A stretch of DNA of 64,000 nucleotides from Aequorivita capsosiphonis DSM 23843 (lineage in GTDB: Bacteria > Bacteroidota > Bacteroidia > Flavobacteriales > Flavobacteriaceae), in NCBI RefSeq assembly GCF_000429125.1, contig NZ_AUBG01000002.1, positions 124,001-188,000 of the forward strand, given 5' to 3'. The notes beneath the pieces were generated by a model that was not told where the DNA came from, ran no database searches, and saw nothing but the letters and a program-made list of their open reading frames with translations. Made by a program: the position numbers and the translations under genes. Positions 1 to 8,434 of this stretch are shown here, piece after piece; the stretch's first letter is position 1; every line of letters starts with the position of its first letter.

Positions 1-2
1 AT

Positions 3-1700
3 CGCGGACAGTTCGAGGAACGGATGAAAGCGGTTATGAACGAACTTGAAAAGAATGAAGATATTATTCTTTTTATAGATGAAATCCATACTATTGTTGG
101 TGCCGGTGGCGCAACAGGCTCCTTGGATGCTTCCAATATGTTTAAACCAGCATTGGCCAGAGGTGAAATTCAATGTATAGGTGCAACCACTTTAGATGAA
201 TATCGCCAATATATTGAAAAGGATGGAGCACTAGAAAGACGTTTCCAGAAAGTTCTGGTAGAACCAACAACGGTTGAAGAAACTGTTGAAATCCTTCAGA
301 ATATAAAAGATAAATATGAAGCACATCACAATGTTATCTATACTGACGATGCAATAATTGCTTGTGTTAAGCTTACCAATAGATATATGACCGAGCGCTT
401 TCTTCCAGACAAAGCTATTGATGCTTTAGATGAAGCTGGATCGCGCGTTCATATCACCAATATCCACGTACCTGAAAAAATCTTGCAAATTGAAAAACAA
501 TTAGAAGAAGTACGGGAACTAAAAAACACTGTGGTCAAGAAACAGAAATACGAAGAGGCAGCAAAACTTCGCGATGACGAAAAGAACCTTGAAAAAGATC
601 TTGCTACACATCAAGAAAAATGGGAAGCAGATTCTAAACTTCATAAAGAAACAGTTTCTGAAGAAGACGTTGCAGAAGTAGTTTCCATGATGACTGGCGT
701 TCCAGTGAATAGAATTGCACAAACGGAAAGCAAAAAACTCGCTGCCCTCCCCGACCGTATTAAAGGTAAAGTGGTTGGACAAGATGAAGCAGTTGCAAAG
801 GTGGTAAAAGCAATCCAACGAAATCGTGCAGGATTGAAAGATCCAAACAAACCAATTGGCTCCTTTATTTTCTTAGGTCAAACTGGTGTAGGTAAAACGC
901 AATTGGCTAAGGTTTTGGCCAAGGAGTTGTTTGACTCGGAGAATGCGTTGATCCGTATTGATATGAGTGAATATATGGAGAAATTTGCCATCTCCCGTTT
1001 GGTGGGTGCACCTCCAGGATATGTTGGTTATGAGGAAGGTGGCCAGTTAACCGAAAAAATTAGAAGAAAACCTTACGCCGTAGTGCTTTTGGATGAAATT
1101 GAAAAAGCGCATCCAGATGTTTTTAATATGTTGCTTCAGGTTTTGGATGATGGTTTTTTAACCGATAGTCTGGGAAGAAAAATTGATTTTAGAAACACTA
1201 TTATCATTATGACTTCAAACATTGGAGCTAGACAAATTAAAGATTTCGGACAGGGTGTTGGTTTTGGAACTTCCGCAAAGAAAAGTCAAGAAGCCTCTCA
1301 TACTAAAAGTGTAATAGAGAACGCGCTGAAGAAAACTTTTGCTCCAGAATTCCTAAACCGTATTGATGATGTGATGGTCTTTAATGCTTTGGAAAGAGAG
1401 GATATTCATAAGATCATTGATATTGAATTGACTAAATTATTCCTTCGCATTGCTGATTTAGGTTACGATCTTAAACTTACTGACAAGGCCAAAGATTATA
1501 TTGCCGATAAAGGTTTCGACAAACAATATGGAGCAAGACCTTTAAATAGGGCTATTCAGAAATATATTGAAGATGCCTTGGCAGAAGAAATAATCAACAG
1601 CAGTTTGCAGGAAGGTGATGCCATAACAATGGATCTCGATGAAAAGACGAACGAGCTAACTATTAAAATAAAGAAGCAGAAGAAAACTACAGAATCATAG
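3..1700 (+). CDS. clpC: ATP-dependent Clp protease ATP-binding subunit ClpC (3' part)
   Basis: This is the C-terminal two thirds of a Hsp100/AAA+ unfoldase that feeds substrates to the ClpP peptidase in the cytoplasm. The reading frame is open from base 3 (RGQFEERMKAV), so the true start lies left of the window and roughly 290 residues are missing. Visible parts, numbered from the ATG at base 24, are the D1 Walker B motif (LFIDEIHT, near residue 17), the arginine-finger region (GALERRF), a UVR-type linker with KYEEAAKLRDDEKNLE near residues 175-190, the D2 Walker A (GQTGVGKT, near 285), the D2 Walker B (VVLLDEIEK, near 353) and a VGFG loop that contacts ClpP in this family. The short UVR linker in place of a long coiled-coil M domain favours ClpC over ClpB. 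A strong terminator follows. Confidence 0.95.
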   Translation, partial: RGQFEERMKAVMNELEKNEDIILFIDEIHTIVGAGGATGSLDASNMFKPALARGEIQCIGATTLDEYRQYIEKDGALERRFQKVLVEPTTVEETVEILQNIKDKYEAHHNVIYTDDAIIACVKLTNRYMTERFLPDKAIDALDEAGSRVHITNIHVPEKILQIEKQLEEVRELKNTVVKKQKYEEAAKLRDDEKNLEKDLATHQEKWEADSKLHKETVSEEDVAEVVSMMTGVPVNRIAQTESKKLAALPDRIKGKVVGQDEAVAKVVKAIQRNRAGLKDPNKPIGSFIFLGQTGVGKTQLAKVLAKELFDSENALIRIDMSEYMEKFAISRLVGAPPGYVGYEEGGQLTEKIRRKPYAVVLLDEIEKAHPDVFNMLLQVLDDGFLTDSLGRKIDFRNTIIIMTSNIGARQIKDFGQGVGFGTSAKKSQEASHTKSVIENALKKTFAPEFLNRIDDVMVFNALEREDIHKIIDIELTKLFLRIADLGYDLKLTDKAKDYIADKGFDKQYGARPLNRAIQKYIEDALAEEIINSSLQEGDAITMDLDEKTNELTIKIKKQKKTTES

Positions 1701-1724
1701 TTATTTAATGCAATCCTTACCATT

Positions 1725-1762
1725 AATCTTCCCTAGGTTTTCCTAGGGAAGATTTTTTTTTT
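1725..1762 (+). terminator. Rho-independent terminator of clpC
   Basis: Perfect 13-bp stem (AATCTTCCCTAGG at 1725-1737 with CCTAGGGAAGATT at 1742-1754), a TTTT loop and a T run through 1762. It lies 25 bp after the clpC stop and ends that transcript. Confidence 0.93.
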
Positions 1763-1824
1763 ATAAACATTGTTAAGTCAACTAATTAAAAAACCCTATT
1801 TTAGATGTGCGGTAATCTTATTCT

Positions 1825-2198
1825 ATGGTAAAAACCCTACATTTTGAATTTGGAGAGATTCGAGTCTTTCAAAGTTTTGTGGTGGTTGTCATGAAAGAAG
1901 GTATTACTGTTAAGCCAGAGCATAACGATGATTTAGTAAATATTTCAGAAAAATACTTTAAAGACAAACCTTTTGGTTATATAACCTACCGAAAAAATAG
2001 TTATGCGGTAAATCCAATGGTTTATTTAAAAACTTCAGAAATTGAAAATTTGGTAGCTTTTGCTGTTGTTTGTAAAGACGAATTGAATATAGGCAATCTG
2101 GAAGTGGAAAAAATGTTTCTTAAAAAACCTTTTAAGCAATTTATTTAGATGATGCAAAAAATTGGGTGAAAGAATTAATTCGAACTAGCACCAATTAA
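1825..2198 (+). pseudogene. Small conserved protein, frameshifted near its C-terminus
   Basis: An ATG-started frame encodes 107 residues and stops at 2148. The last two codons before the stop are Gln-Phe-Ile, and the +2 frame from about 2136 continues with YLDDAKNWVKELIRTSTN and stops at 2198. That tail is what I would expect in this small Bacteroidota family, in which a Leu-Asp-Asp-Ala or similar helix ending WVKxL closes the protein. A one-base change in the T/A-rich stretch at 2139-2147 would restore a protein of about 124 residues. The family's function is unknown to me; the fold pattern (FGEIRVFQSFVVVVMKEG, FGYITYRKNSYAVNP) is reminiscent of the STAS/SEC14-like small proteins of Bacteroidota, but this is a weak inference. 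Either a real frameshift or a sequencing error could explain it. Confidence 0.6.
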
Positions 2199-2210
2199 AT
2201 CTCAATTTTA

Positions 2211-3095
2211 TTATTTCACAATTTTAAAGGATTTCTTAGTGTCACCGAATCCAGTGGCCAAAATTATATACACACCATTTTGATAATCTGATAAATCAAT
2301 TCCAATGGAGTTGCGTCCTTCGTTATTTATTCCATGGAGTCTTTTTCCAGAAATATCGAAAACACTTACATTTTTTACATCTTGCGTATTGCTCAAGAGG
2401 CAATTATTGCTATTGTTTTGTTTTGATACAACGAGATTTTTCAAATTATCCTTTTTTATTCCTAAATGAAGCGGGATACAATCATCAATAGAATCGAGGT
2501 TTGCATAAAAAATTTCGGTGTTTTTAAAGAAACAACTTAAATGCCCAGCTCCGTTTATATCTGGCTTACCTCCTGGAGCATTGATTAAAGATAAAGACCC
2601 TGCTCCTTCTATCCAAACAGCATTGTTGGTACTTGTTGTATTTCCGGGGGCAGGTGAAAAATAAAAATGATTATAATTATTGCCATCGGCCAAAGGTTTC
2701 GCAACAATGGAATCAAGTAAAAAAGCACCTCCATCCTCAGGGAAAGGACTTATTGGGTTTTTCATATTAAAAACGTCTCCTTCGCTCAATGAAAAGTCAT
2801 AAAGCAAAAAATCTTCATTAAAGCCTTGATTGACAATATTTAAATACACTTTTCTATTTGCAACGTCTTCACGGAGCAAAAAGGTACGCGAAATAAAATG
2901 ATACCCATCTAAAATTTTATAAGTCTTGCCATCTACAATCGTGTCACTGTCGGTATAATAAACATCAGTATGGCAACCGAAATAACAAGAGGTAACATGC
3001 CATTCATTAATAGTATCCAAGAGCGGTTTATAATTTTGAGAAAAAGCAGCGGTTCCAAAAATTAGAAAACTAGCAATGACTACAATTTGTTTCAT
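2211..3095 (-). CDS. Secreted protein with type IX secretion C-terminal sorting domain
   Basis: 294 residues. The N-terminus (MKQIVVIASFLIFGTAAFSQ) is a Sec signal peptide. The C-terminal ~80 residues have the T9SS type A pattern: a conserved beta-rich domain with ISGKRLHG, ending NGVYIILATGFGDTKKSFKIVK in shape (G-x-Y-I-I-x-A-x-G, basic tail). The middle (residues ~20-210) has no domain I recognise; it contains several Asp/Tyr-rich beta-strand segments and Cys pairs (CYFGC, and later CFF and CIP). The protein is probably exported across the outer membrane by the Por machinery and either anchored or released. It sits 15 bp downstream of hutH on the same strand and may be read through from it. 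Confidence 0.8.
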   Translation of the reverse strand: MKQIVVIASFLIFGTAAFSQNYKPLLDTINEWHVTSCYFGCHTDVYYTDSDTIVDGKTYKILDGYHFISRTFLLREDVANRKVYLNIVNQGFNEDFLLYDFSLSEGDVFNMKNPISPFPEDGGAFLLDSIVAKPLADGNNYNHFYFSPAPGNTTSTNNAVWIEGAGSLSLINAPGGKPDINGAGHLSCFFKNTEIFYANLDSIDDCIPLHLGIKKDNLKNLVVSKQNNSNNCLLSNTQDVKNVSVFDISGKRLHGINNEGRNSIGIDLSDYQNGVYIILATGFGDTKKSFKIVK

Positions 3096-3110
3096 GGTTT
3101 TAAATTTGAT

Positions 3111-4622
3111 TTAGCAAAAGATTATTTCAGAATCAATATCCATAGCTTTCAAAAATGCAACACTGGCGTGGATATCTTCCGCCATCACTCTATCATTTTC
3201 TATAAAAGGAACGATAGAACGATAGGGTTTTAGGAAGGATTCTACAAAAGGAGATGATTTTTTTGAATCTCTAAAACTAAGGGCCTGAGATGCATTCATG
3301 AGTTCAATAGCGAGAATGGTTTCAATGTTTTCAATGACACGCAAGCATTTTGTAGCGCCATTTGCCCCCATACTCACATGGTCTTCTTGTCCATTAGATG
3401 AAACAATGGAATCTACAGAACTTGGGGTTGTCAATTGTTTGTTTTGGCTTACGATACTTGCCGCTGTGTATTGTGGAATCATAAATCCACTGTTAAGTCC
3501 TGGGTTATTAACTAAAAATGCCGGTAATTCACGAAGTCCAGAAACCAATTGATAGGTTCTTCTTTCTGAAATACTTCCAAGTTCAGCCATTGAAATAGCT
3601 AAATAGTCAAGCGCAAGTGCTAAAGGTTGTCCGTGGAAATTCCCTCCGGAAATAATAAGATCTTCTTTTATAAAAATATTAGGGTTGTCTGTGACTGAGT
3701 TAATTTCAGTTTTAAAGGTCTTGTGTACAAAATTCAAGGTGTCCTTGGTTGCGCCGTGCACTTGAGGAATACAACGAAAGGAATACGGATCCTGCACGTT
3801 TTTCTTTTCTGAAAGGCCTAATTCACTTCCTTCCAAAAATTCTAAAATTTGCTCTGCAGTTTTCACTTGTCCACGATGTGGTCGAACTAAATGTACCAAG
3901 GCATTAAAAGGGCTCATATTGCAATCAAAAGCATCTGTTGAAATAGCTGCAATCAAATCGGCTAAATAGGATAATTTGTAACTTTTCAGAAGACAATGAA
4001 CTCCATAAGCGCTCATAAATTGGGTTCCGTTTAGCAAAGCCAATCCTTCTTTTGCCTGAAGGGTGATAGGTTCCCAATTAAACTTCTTGATCATTACCGC
4101 TGAAGCAATTTTTTTTCCGCCGTAGTAGACTTCCCCTTTCCCAAGTAAGGGTAAAGCAAGATGAGCCAAAGGAGCCAAATCACCAGATGCGCCAAGACTT
4201 CCTTGTGTATAGATTACAGGTAAGATATCATTGTTATAAAAGTCAATCAGCCTTTCAACAGTTTCAATCTGAACCCCACTATAACCGTAGCTTAAGGATT
4301 GAATTTTAAGCAAAAGCATTAATTTAATAATGGGCTTCGGTACAAACTCACCAGTACCACAAGCATGAGACATTACTAAATTTTCTTGTAACTGTGAAAG
4401 GTTTTCAGCAGAAATCTTTACGTTACACAAAGACCCAAAGCCTGTGTTTATTCCATAAACGGGCGTGTCATTATCCTTCATTTTATGGATTAGGTATTCG
4501 CGGGATTTTCTAATGTTGAGTTGCGCTTCTTCAGATAGCGCTAATGTTTTATGGTTTTCGATTATTTCCTTCACTAAAGATAAATCGAGAATTTCTGTAC
4601 TTATATAATGGGTCTCTTGCAT
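3111..4622 (-). CDS. hutH: Histidine ammonia-lyase (histidase)
   Basis: 503 residues, the usual length for the family. The enzyme removes ammonia from L-histidine to give urocanate, the first step of histidine degradation. The active-site MIO precursor triad is visible as GASGDLAPLAHLALP near residues 143-157, with Ala-Ser-Gly cyclising to the electrophile. Other family signatures are YGINTGFG near residue 58, the SVTDNPN segment and FHGQPLALALD. The ATG follows a Bacteroidota -7 box by about 18 bp. Downstream hut genes are not adjacent here; a HutD-like gene is present at 33.1-33.7 kb but is not linked. The T9SS gene at 2211 follows after 15 bp on the same strand. Confidence 0.95.
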   Translation of the reverse strand: MQETHYISTEILDLSLVKEIIENHKTLALSEEAQLNIRKSREYLIHKMKDNDTPVYGINTGFGSLCNVKISAENLSQLQENLVMSHACGTGEFVPKPIIKLMLLLKIQSLSYGYSGVQIETVERLIDFYNNDILPVIYTQGSLGASGDLAPLAHLALPLLGKGEVYYGGKKIASAVMIKKFNWEPITLQAKEGLALLNGTQFMSAYGVHCLLKSYKLSYLADLIAAISTDAFDCNMSPFNALVHLVRPHRGQVKTAEQILEFLEGSELGLSEKKNVQDPYSFRCIPQVHGATKDTLNFVHKTFKTEINSVTDNPNIFIKEDLIISGGNFHGQPLALALDYLAISMAELGSISERRTYQLVSGLRELPAFLVNNPGLNSGFMIPQYTAASIVSQNKQLTTPSSVDSIVSSNGQEDHVSMGANGATKCLRVIENIETILAIELMNASQALSFRDSKKSSPFVESFLKPYRSIVPFIENDRVMAEDIHASVAFLKAMDIDSEIIFC

Positions 4623-4640
4623 GGGAATCTATTATTTCTG

Positions 4641-4648
4641 CAAAAGTA
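4641..4648 (-). promoter_or_regulatory. -7 promoter box for hutH
   Basis: The plus strand reads CAAAAGTA, that is TACTTTTG on the coding strand, matching the Bacteroidota TAnnTTTG -7 consensus. It lies 18-26 bp upstream of the hutH ATG. I saw no clear -33 TTG/TTTG partner at the usual spacing. Confidence 0.5.
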
Positions 4649-4804
4649 CAGATTTTTAATCTTTGTTCCAGTTTTCTTCCACTTCAAAGCGAATACTTGT
4701 TGCTTATTTCAGGTTTATAATAGTCTTTAAAATAATTAAGCTGCAATGAAAGTATATGCCTGCACAATTTGTAATTTTACAAGCATATCAAAAAATAGTT
4801 CTAT

Positions 4805-6172
4805 ATGAAAAAAATAATTCTAATTTTCTCTGTGCTTGCAGTTATGTCTTGCAAACAGGAAGAAAAACCTACCTATTCTATTATTGACGGAACGGTAGAA
4901 AATAATACCGCAGACAACGTAGTCATTCGAGGCAATTCTATTGAAACCAAACTTCCAATTGATGGAAGTGGAGGTTTTTCCGATACTGTTCATATAAAAA
5001 ATGATGGTTTTTATGAAATGTATATCGGTAGAGAACGCACCGGAATCTATCTCGAAAAAGGTAAAAATCTTTCCGTGACAGTAAATGCCGATGGGTTTGA
5101 TGAAACTATAAAATATTCAGGCGACTTGGCAAATACCAACAATCTTTTAGCTTCAAAGTTTCTTTGGGAAGAACAAAATACCGATTATAAAGAACTCTAT
5201 ACCTTAGATGAAAACAGTTTTTTGGAACGAGTGGACCAAAGACAAAAAAGTCTTGATAGTCTTTATTTGACCAGTAATATTGCTAACGAGGTTTTCAATA
5301 ATGCACTTCAGGATGAAGATAGCTATTCAAAAGCTATATTGATTGAAAATTATAGCGATGCCCACAGCTATTTTATGGGAAAAGAAGATTATAAGGTTTC
5401 TGATAATTTTTACGATCAGGTAAAAGGTATAAATTATAAGGACACGGTAGCCTACCGTAATTCCGTAGCCTACCAGAATTTATTGAATGCCCACTTTAAT
5501 CGTTTAGTAAGTGAAGAAACTGCGAAAAACCCTGATGGGAACGAGACTCTTTTATACTTAAAGAAAGTAGATGCCGCACTTCCAAATGGATATGCAAAAG
5601 ATAAAATAATGAGTTCTTATTTGCAATTTGGTTTAAAAGCCGATGCGTCACTTGACGAGGCATACACTATTTATAAAGAAAGCAATCCGAACGCAGAAAA
5701 CCTGGCTAAAATTACAGGACATTACAATAAACTAAAGTCAATTACTGTGGGCAGCCCATCCCCTACTTTCAATTATGAAAATCATAAAGGTGGAACTACA
5801 AGTTTGGCAGATCTAAAAGGAAAATATGTTTATATCGATGTTTGGGCTACTTGGTGTGGACCATGTATTCGCGAGATTCCTTCGCTTAAAGAAATGGAAA
5901 AGGACTACGGTGATAAAAACGTTCAGTTTGTAAGCATTTCCATAGACGAACCGAAAGATTACGACAAGTGGAAAGCGATGGTTTCTGAAAAGGAATTGGT
6001 TGGAATTCAGTTGATCGCAGACAACAATTGGAAATCTAAATTTGTGGAAGACTATGCAATCCTCGGAATTCCAAGATTTATATTGCTTGATCCAGAAGGA
6101 AACATTGTTTCATCTGATGCACCTAGACCTTCAGATTCACAGCTTAGAAAAACTTTTGACGAATTGATGTAA
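4805..6172 (+). CDS. TlpA-family thiol:disulfide oxidoreductase lipoprotein
   Basis: 455 residues. The signal peptide ends in a lipobox (AVMSC, Cys at residue ~16), so the protein is lipid-anchored on the periplasmic side or outer membrane. Residues ~25-110 form a beta-rich domain like DUF4369, usual at the N-terminus of these Bacteroidota proteins. A helical middle region follows. The C-terminal thioredoxin fold (from ~residue 315) carries WATWCGPC with the redox Cys-x-x-Cys near residue 350 and the cis-Pro loop (LGIPRFILLD). It probably reduces or exchanges disulfides in periplasmic proteins; the substrate cannot be told from sequence. The gene is divergent from hutH and convergent with nnr. 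Confidence 0.88.
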   Translation: MKKIILIFSVLAVMSCKQEEKPTYSIIDGTVENNTADNVVIRGNSIETKLPIDGSGGFSDTVHIKNDGFYEMYIGRERTGIYLEKGKNLSVTVNADGFDETIKYSGDLANTNNLLASKFLWEEQNTDYKELYTLDENSFLERVDQRQKSLDSLYLTSNIANEVFNNALQDEDSYSKAILIENYSDAHSYFMGKEDYKVSDNFYDQVKGINYKDTVAYRNSVAYQNLLNAHFNRLVSEETAKNPDGNETLLYLKKVDAALPNGYAKDKIMSSYLQFGLKADASLDEAYTIYKESNPNAENLAKITGHYNKLKSITVGSPSPTFNYENHKGGTTSLADLKGKYVYIDVWATWCGPCIREIPSLKEMEKDYGDKNVQFVSISIDEPKDYDKWKAMVSEKELVGIQLIADNNWKSKFVEDYAILGIPRFILLDPEGNIVSSDAPRPSDSQLRKTFDELM

Positions 6173-6196
6173 TCTTCTTTTCGACTAAGATTTTAA

Positions 6197-6250
6197 GCCA
6201 CGAATTCACGAATATAATTTATAATTCGTGAATTGGTGGCTATTTTTTTT
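6197..6250. terminator. Bidirectional terminator between the TlpA gene and nnr
   Basis: Long inverted repeat: GCCACGAATTCACGAAT at 6197-6213 pairs with ATTCGTGAATTGGTGGC ending at 6240, with an AT-rich loop and a T run after 6241. It separates the convergent genes ending at 6172 and 6240. Confidence 0.8.
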
Positions 6251-7793
6251 CCTCTGGTTCTGTTGGCGCTTCATTTGCATCTTCATTTTGAAATAAATCG
6301 AGATAAGCTTCTGATAAATTTTCTACGATATCTCCAGACATTACAGCCTCATATCCCATTTGTCCCGCAGCAATATCTCCAGCCCTTCCGTGCATATAAA
6401 CTCCAAAAACAGAAGCTAATAGTGGATCATATCCTTGAGAAAGTAATCCTGTTAATACGCCACTAAGCGCATCTCCACTTCCTGCAGTGGCCATTCCTGG
6501 ATTTCCAGAAGTATTGATATAAAGTTGATCGCCAAAAACAATAGCGGAATATGCGCCTTTAATAACCACAACAACTTCGTGTTTATTTGAAAATTTCTTT
6601 ACTTTTTCCAGTTTATCGTAGTCGTTTTTCCATTTGTCGATAAGTCGCTTTAATTCGCCAGGATGTGGGGTTAAGATGGAGTTCTTCGGAAGTAATTTTA
6701 ACAAATCCTTGTTTTCTGAAATATTGTTTAATGCATCGGCGTCAATGACGAAAGGAGCTCTATTGTTTTTAAACAGTTTTTCAAGTGCTTTTACAGTTTC
6801 TTTGTTTTTTCCTATTCCCATGCCCACTCCAATTGCCGAAGGTTCAAAATCCAAAGTGATATCACTTATAAATTTCTCTTCTTCATCAGTAATCACCATG
6901 GCTTCAGGAATTGCTGTTTGTAGAATAGTGTAGCCACATTTTGGGATAAAAGCTGTTAGCATTCCAGCGCCTATTCTAAACGCTGCGGTGGTTGAAAGAA
7001 CAGCAGCTCCTATTTTACCATAACTTCCAGCAATAATCAATGCGTGGCCATAAGTATTTTTATATCCGAATTTTTCCCGAGGTTTATAAAAATGCTGGGC
7101 TTCAGCTTTTGATATCAGCTGGGCCAAAGGTTCAGTATTATGAAGAAACTCTTCATCTAGACCTATATCCAATACATCAAAATTTGTTGCAAAAGGAGCG
7201 GTTTCGGGTAAAAAGAAAGCCAGTTTTGGGGCTTGGAAGGTTAAGGTGTGATCTGCTTTTAAAACCGCATCAGGATCAGTGATAGGTGAATTTGAAAAAA
7301 GACCACTGGGAATGTCAATAGCCAGTTTATATGCATTGCTTTCATTTAGATATTGAATTAATTTTTTCACCCAACCTTCTGGGCACCGATTTAAACCAAT
7401 ACCGAAAATAGCATCCACAATAATATCATCATCATTAATTTCGGGAAAATCTGCTTCTCCTTTCATTAAAAATCGCCCGTTGTTGGTTATGGCTTTTATT
7501 TTTTGATAGTTATGAAGAAAATTTTGCGAACGCTTATCGCTGCAGTTTACTACATATATCAAGACGGTATAGCCATGTTCCAGCAAAAATCTACCAAGCA
7601 CAAGACCATCGCCGCCATTATTCCCGATACCACAGAAAATACGAATAGGAACTGGCGCGTTGTTTAAACGTTTATGGAGCCAATTGAAAACCTGCGTTCC
7701 CGCATGTTCCATAAGTTCTTCAGAAGTGATTTGGTTTTTTTTGACAGTGGCTTTGTCGGCTTCGTATAGTTGTTCTGCAGAAAATATTCTCAT
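6240..7793 (-). CDS. nnr: Bifunctional NAD(P)H-hydrate epimerase / ADP-dependent dehydratase
   Basis: 517 residues, a fusion of the two NAD(P)HX repair activities. Residues ~1-215 are the YjeF-N epimerase domain, with GIGNNGGDGLVLGR binding the damaged nucleotide and the catalytic Asp region DAIFGIGL. Residues ~230-500 are the ribokinase-like dehydratase domain (YjeF-C), with GSYGKIGAA, the segment LTPHPGELKRL, and the catalytic GNPGMATAGSGDALSG motif. Together they turn hydrated NADH and NADPH back into active cofactors in the cytoplasm. A short acidic C-terminal tail (DANEAPTEPEEKK) is non-conserved. It is a stand-alone gene here. Confidence 0.95.
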   Translation of the reverse strand: MRIFSAEQLYEADKATVKKNQITSEELMEHAGTQVFNWLHKRLNNAPVPIRIFCGIGNNGGDGLVLGRFLLEHGYTVLIYVVNCSDKRSQNFLHNYQKIKAITNNGRFLMKGEADFPEINDDDIIVDAIFGIGLNRCPEGWVKKLIQYLNESNAYKLAIDIPSGLFSNSPITDPDAVLKADHTLTFQAPKLAFFLPETAPFATNFDVLDIGLDEEFLHNTEPLAQLISKAEAQHFYKPREKFGYKNTYGHALIIAGSYGKIGAAVLSTTAAFRIGAGMLTAFIPKCGYTILQTAIPEAMVITDEEEKFISDITLDFEPSAIGVGMGIGKNKETVKALEKLFKNNRAPFVIDADALNNISENKDLLKLLPKNSILTPHPGELKRLIDKWKNDYDKLEKVKKFSNKHEVVVVIKGAYSAIVFGDQLYINTSGNPGMATAGSGDALSGVLTGLLSQGYDPLLASVFGVYMHGRAGDIAAGQMGYEAVMSGDIVENLSEAYLDLFQNEDANEAPTEPEEKK

Positions 7794-7983
7794 AATACTA
7801 TTTTTCGTTTTTCAATATGAATGAAGCGGTGGCACTTTTATTTAAAGTAAATGTCGCCGAATAATAAGTTAATTAGTCAAAGATAATAACAATCTGCCGC
7901 ATTGTTGAAAAGAACGTTTATAACTAAATGCTAAAGTCTCAAAAAACCGATCTGAAATTTATAATTTTAAGAAAAACCAAATT

Positions 7984-8388
7984 ATGGAAACGAGAGACAG
8001 CTTACTACTAAATATGCGCCCGGAAATTCCAAGTGCAAAAATTAACTCTAATATGTCTGCCGACGAGTGTTTTCAAAATAAAACCCTTCGTCCAGTCATA
8101 AAATTTCAAAACTATCTTTTGCTCGCAGCTTTTAAAAATTATGTGAACAAACATAAGAATGTGTTTTATGATCTAAATGTAGAAAAGAAATTGGATTATA
8201 TTGAAAACGCAATCCACAAGGATATGAAGTTCCGAAACTCCTTAAAAGGGATGATTATTGGTCAGTTCACTATAGAAGAATTTGATATATATATTCAAAA
8301 TTCTTCCGCTTTAAATAAACGAATGATGGATATGGTAAAGGAAAGACTGAAAAGCAATATTCAACTTTTGGAATATGATTTTGCTTGA
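7984..8388 (+). CDS. Conserved Bacteroidota protein of unknown function
   Basis: 134 residues, no signal peptide or membrane segment. The composition is mixed helical with conserved-looking segments MRPEIPSAKIN, LRPVIKFQN and FRNSLKGMIIGQFTIEEF. I recognise it as a widespread flavobacterial protein without established function; database names for it are probably inherited annotations rather than evidence. Its 3' end is remarkable: the last ~30 codons recur, with only synonymous changes in the aligned 90-bp block, at 12119-12209 on the far side of the FG-GAP gene. The start ATG at 7984 is the first in frame after the gene-free stretch from 7794. Confidence 0.8.
   Translation: METRDSLLLNMRPEIPSAKINSNMSADECFQNKTLRPVIKFQNYLLLAAFKNYVNKHKNVFYDLNVEKKLDYIENAIHKDMKFRNSLKGMIIGQFTIEEFDIYIQNSSALNKRMMDMVKERLKSNIQLLEYDFA
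8296..8386 (+). repeat. Direct repeat copy 1: 3' end of the 134-residue gene
   Basis: Coding sequence for QNSSALNKRMMDMVKERLKS and the following 10 residues. It matches 12119-12209 with three differences in 91 bp (third bases of the two Ser and the Ala codons), all synonymous. The pair brackets the FG-GAP gene at 8435-12013. Confidence 0.95.
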
Positions 8389-8434
8389 TAGTTGGAAGGC
8401 ATCCGTTAATTTTTTAAATAACCATTCATCATAC

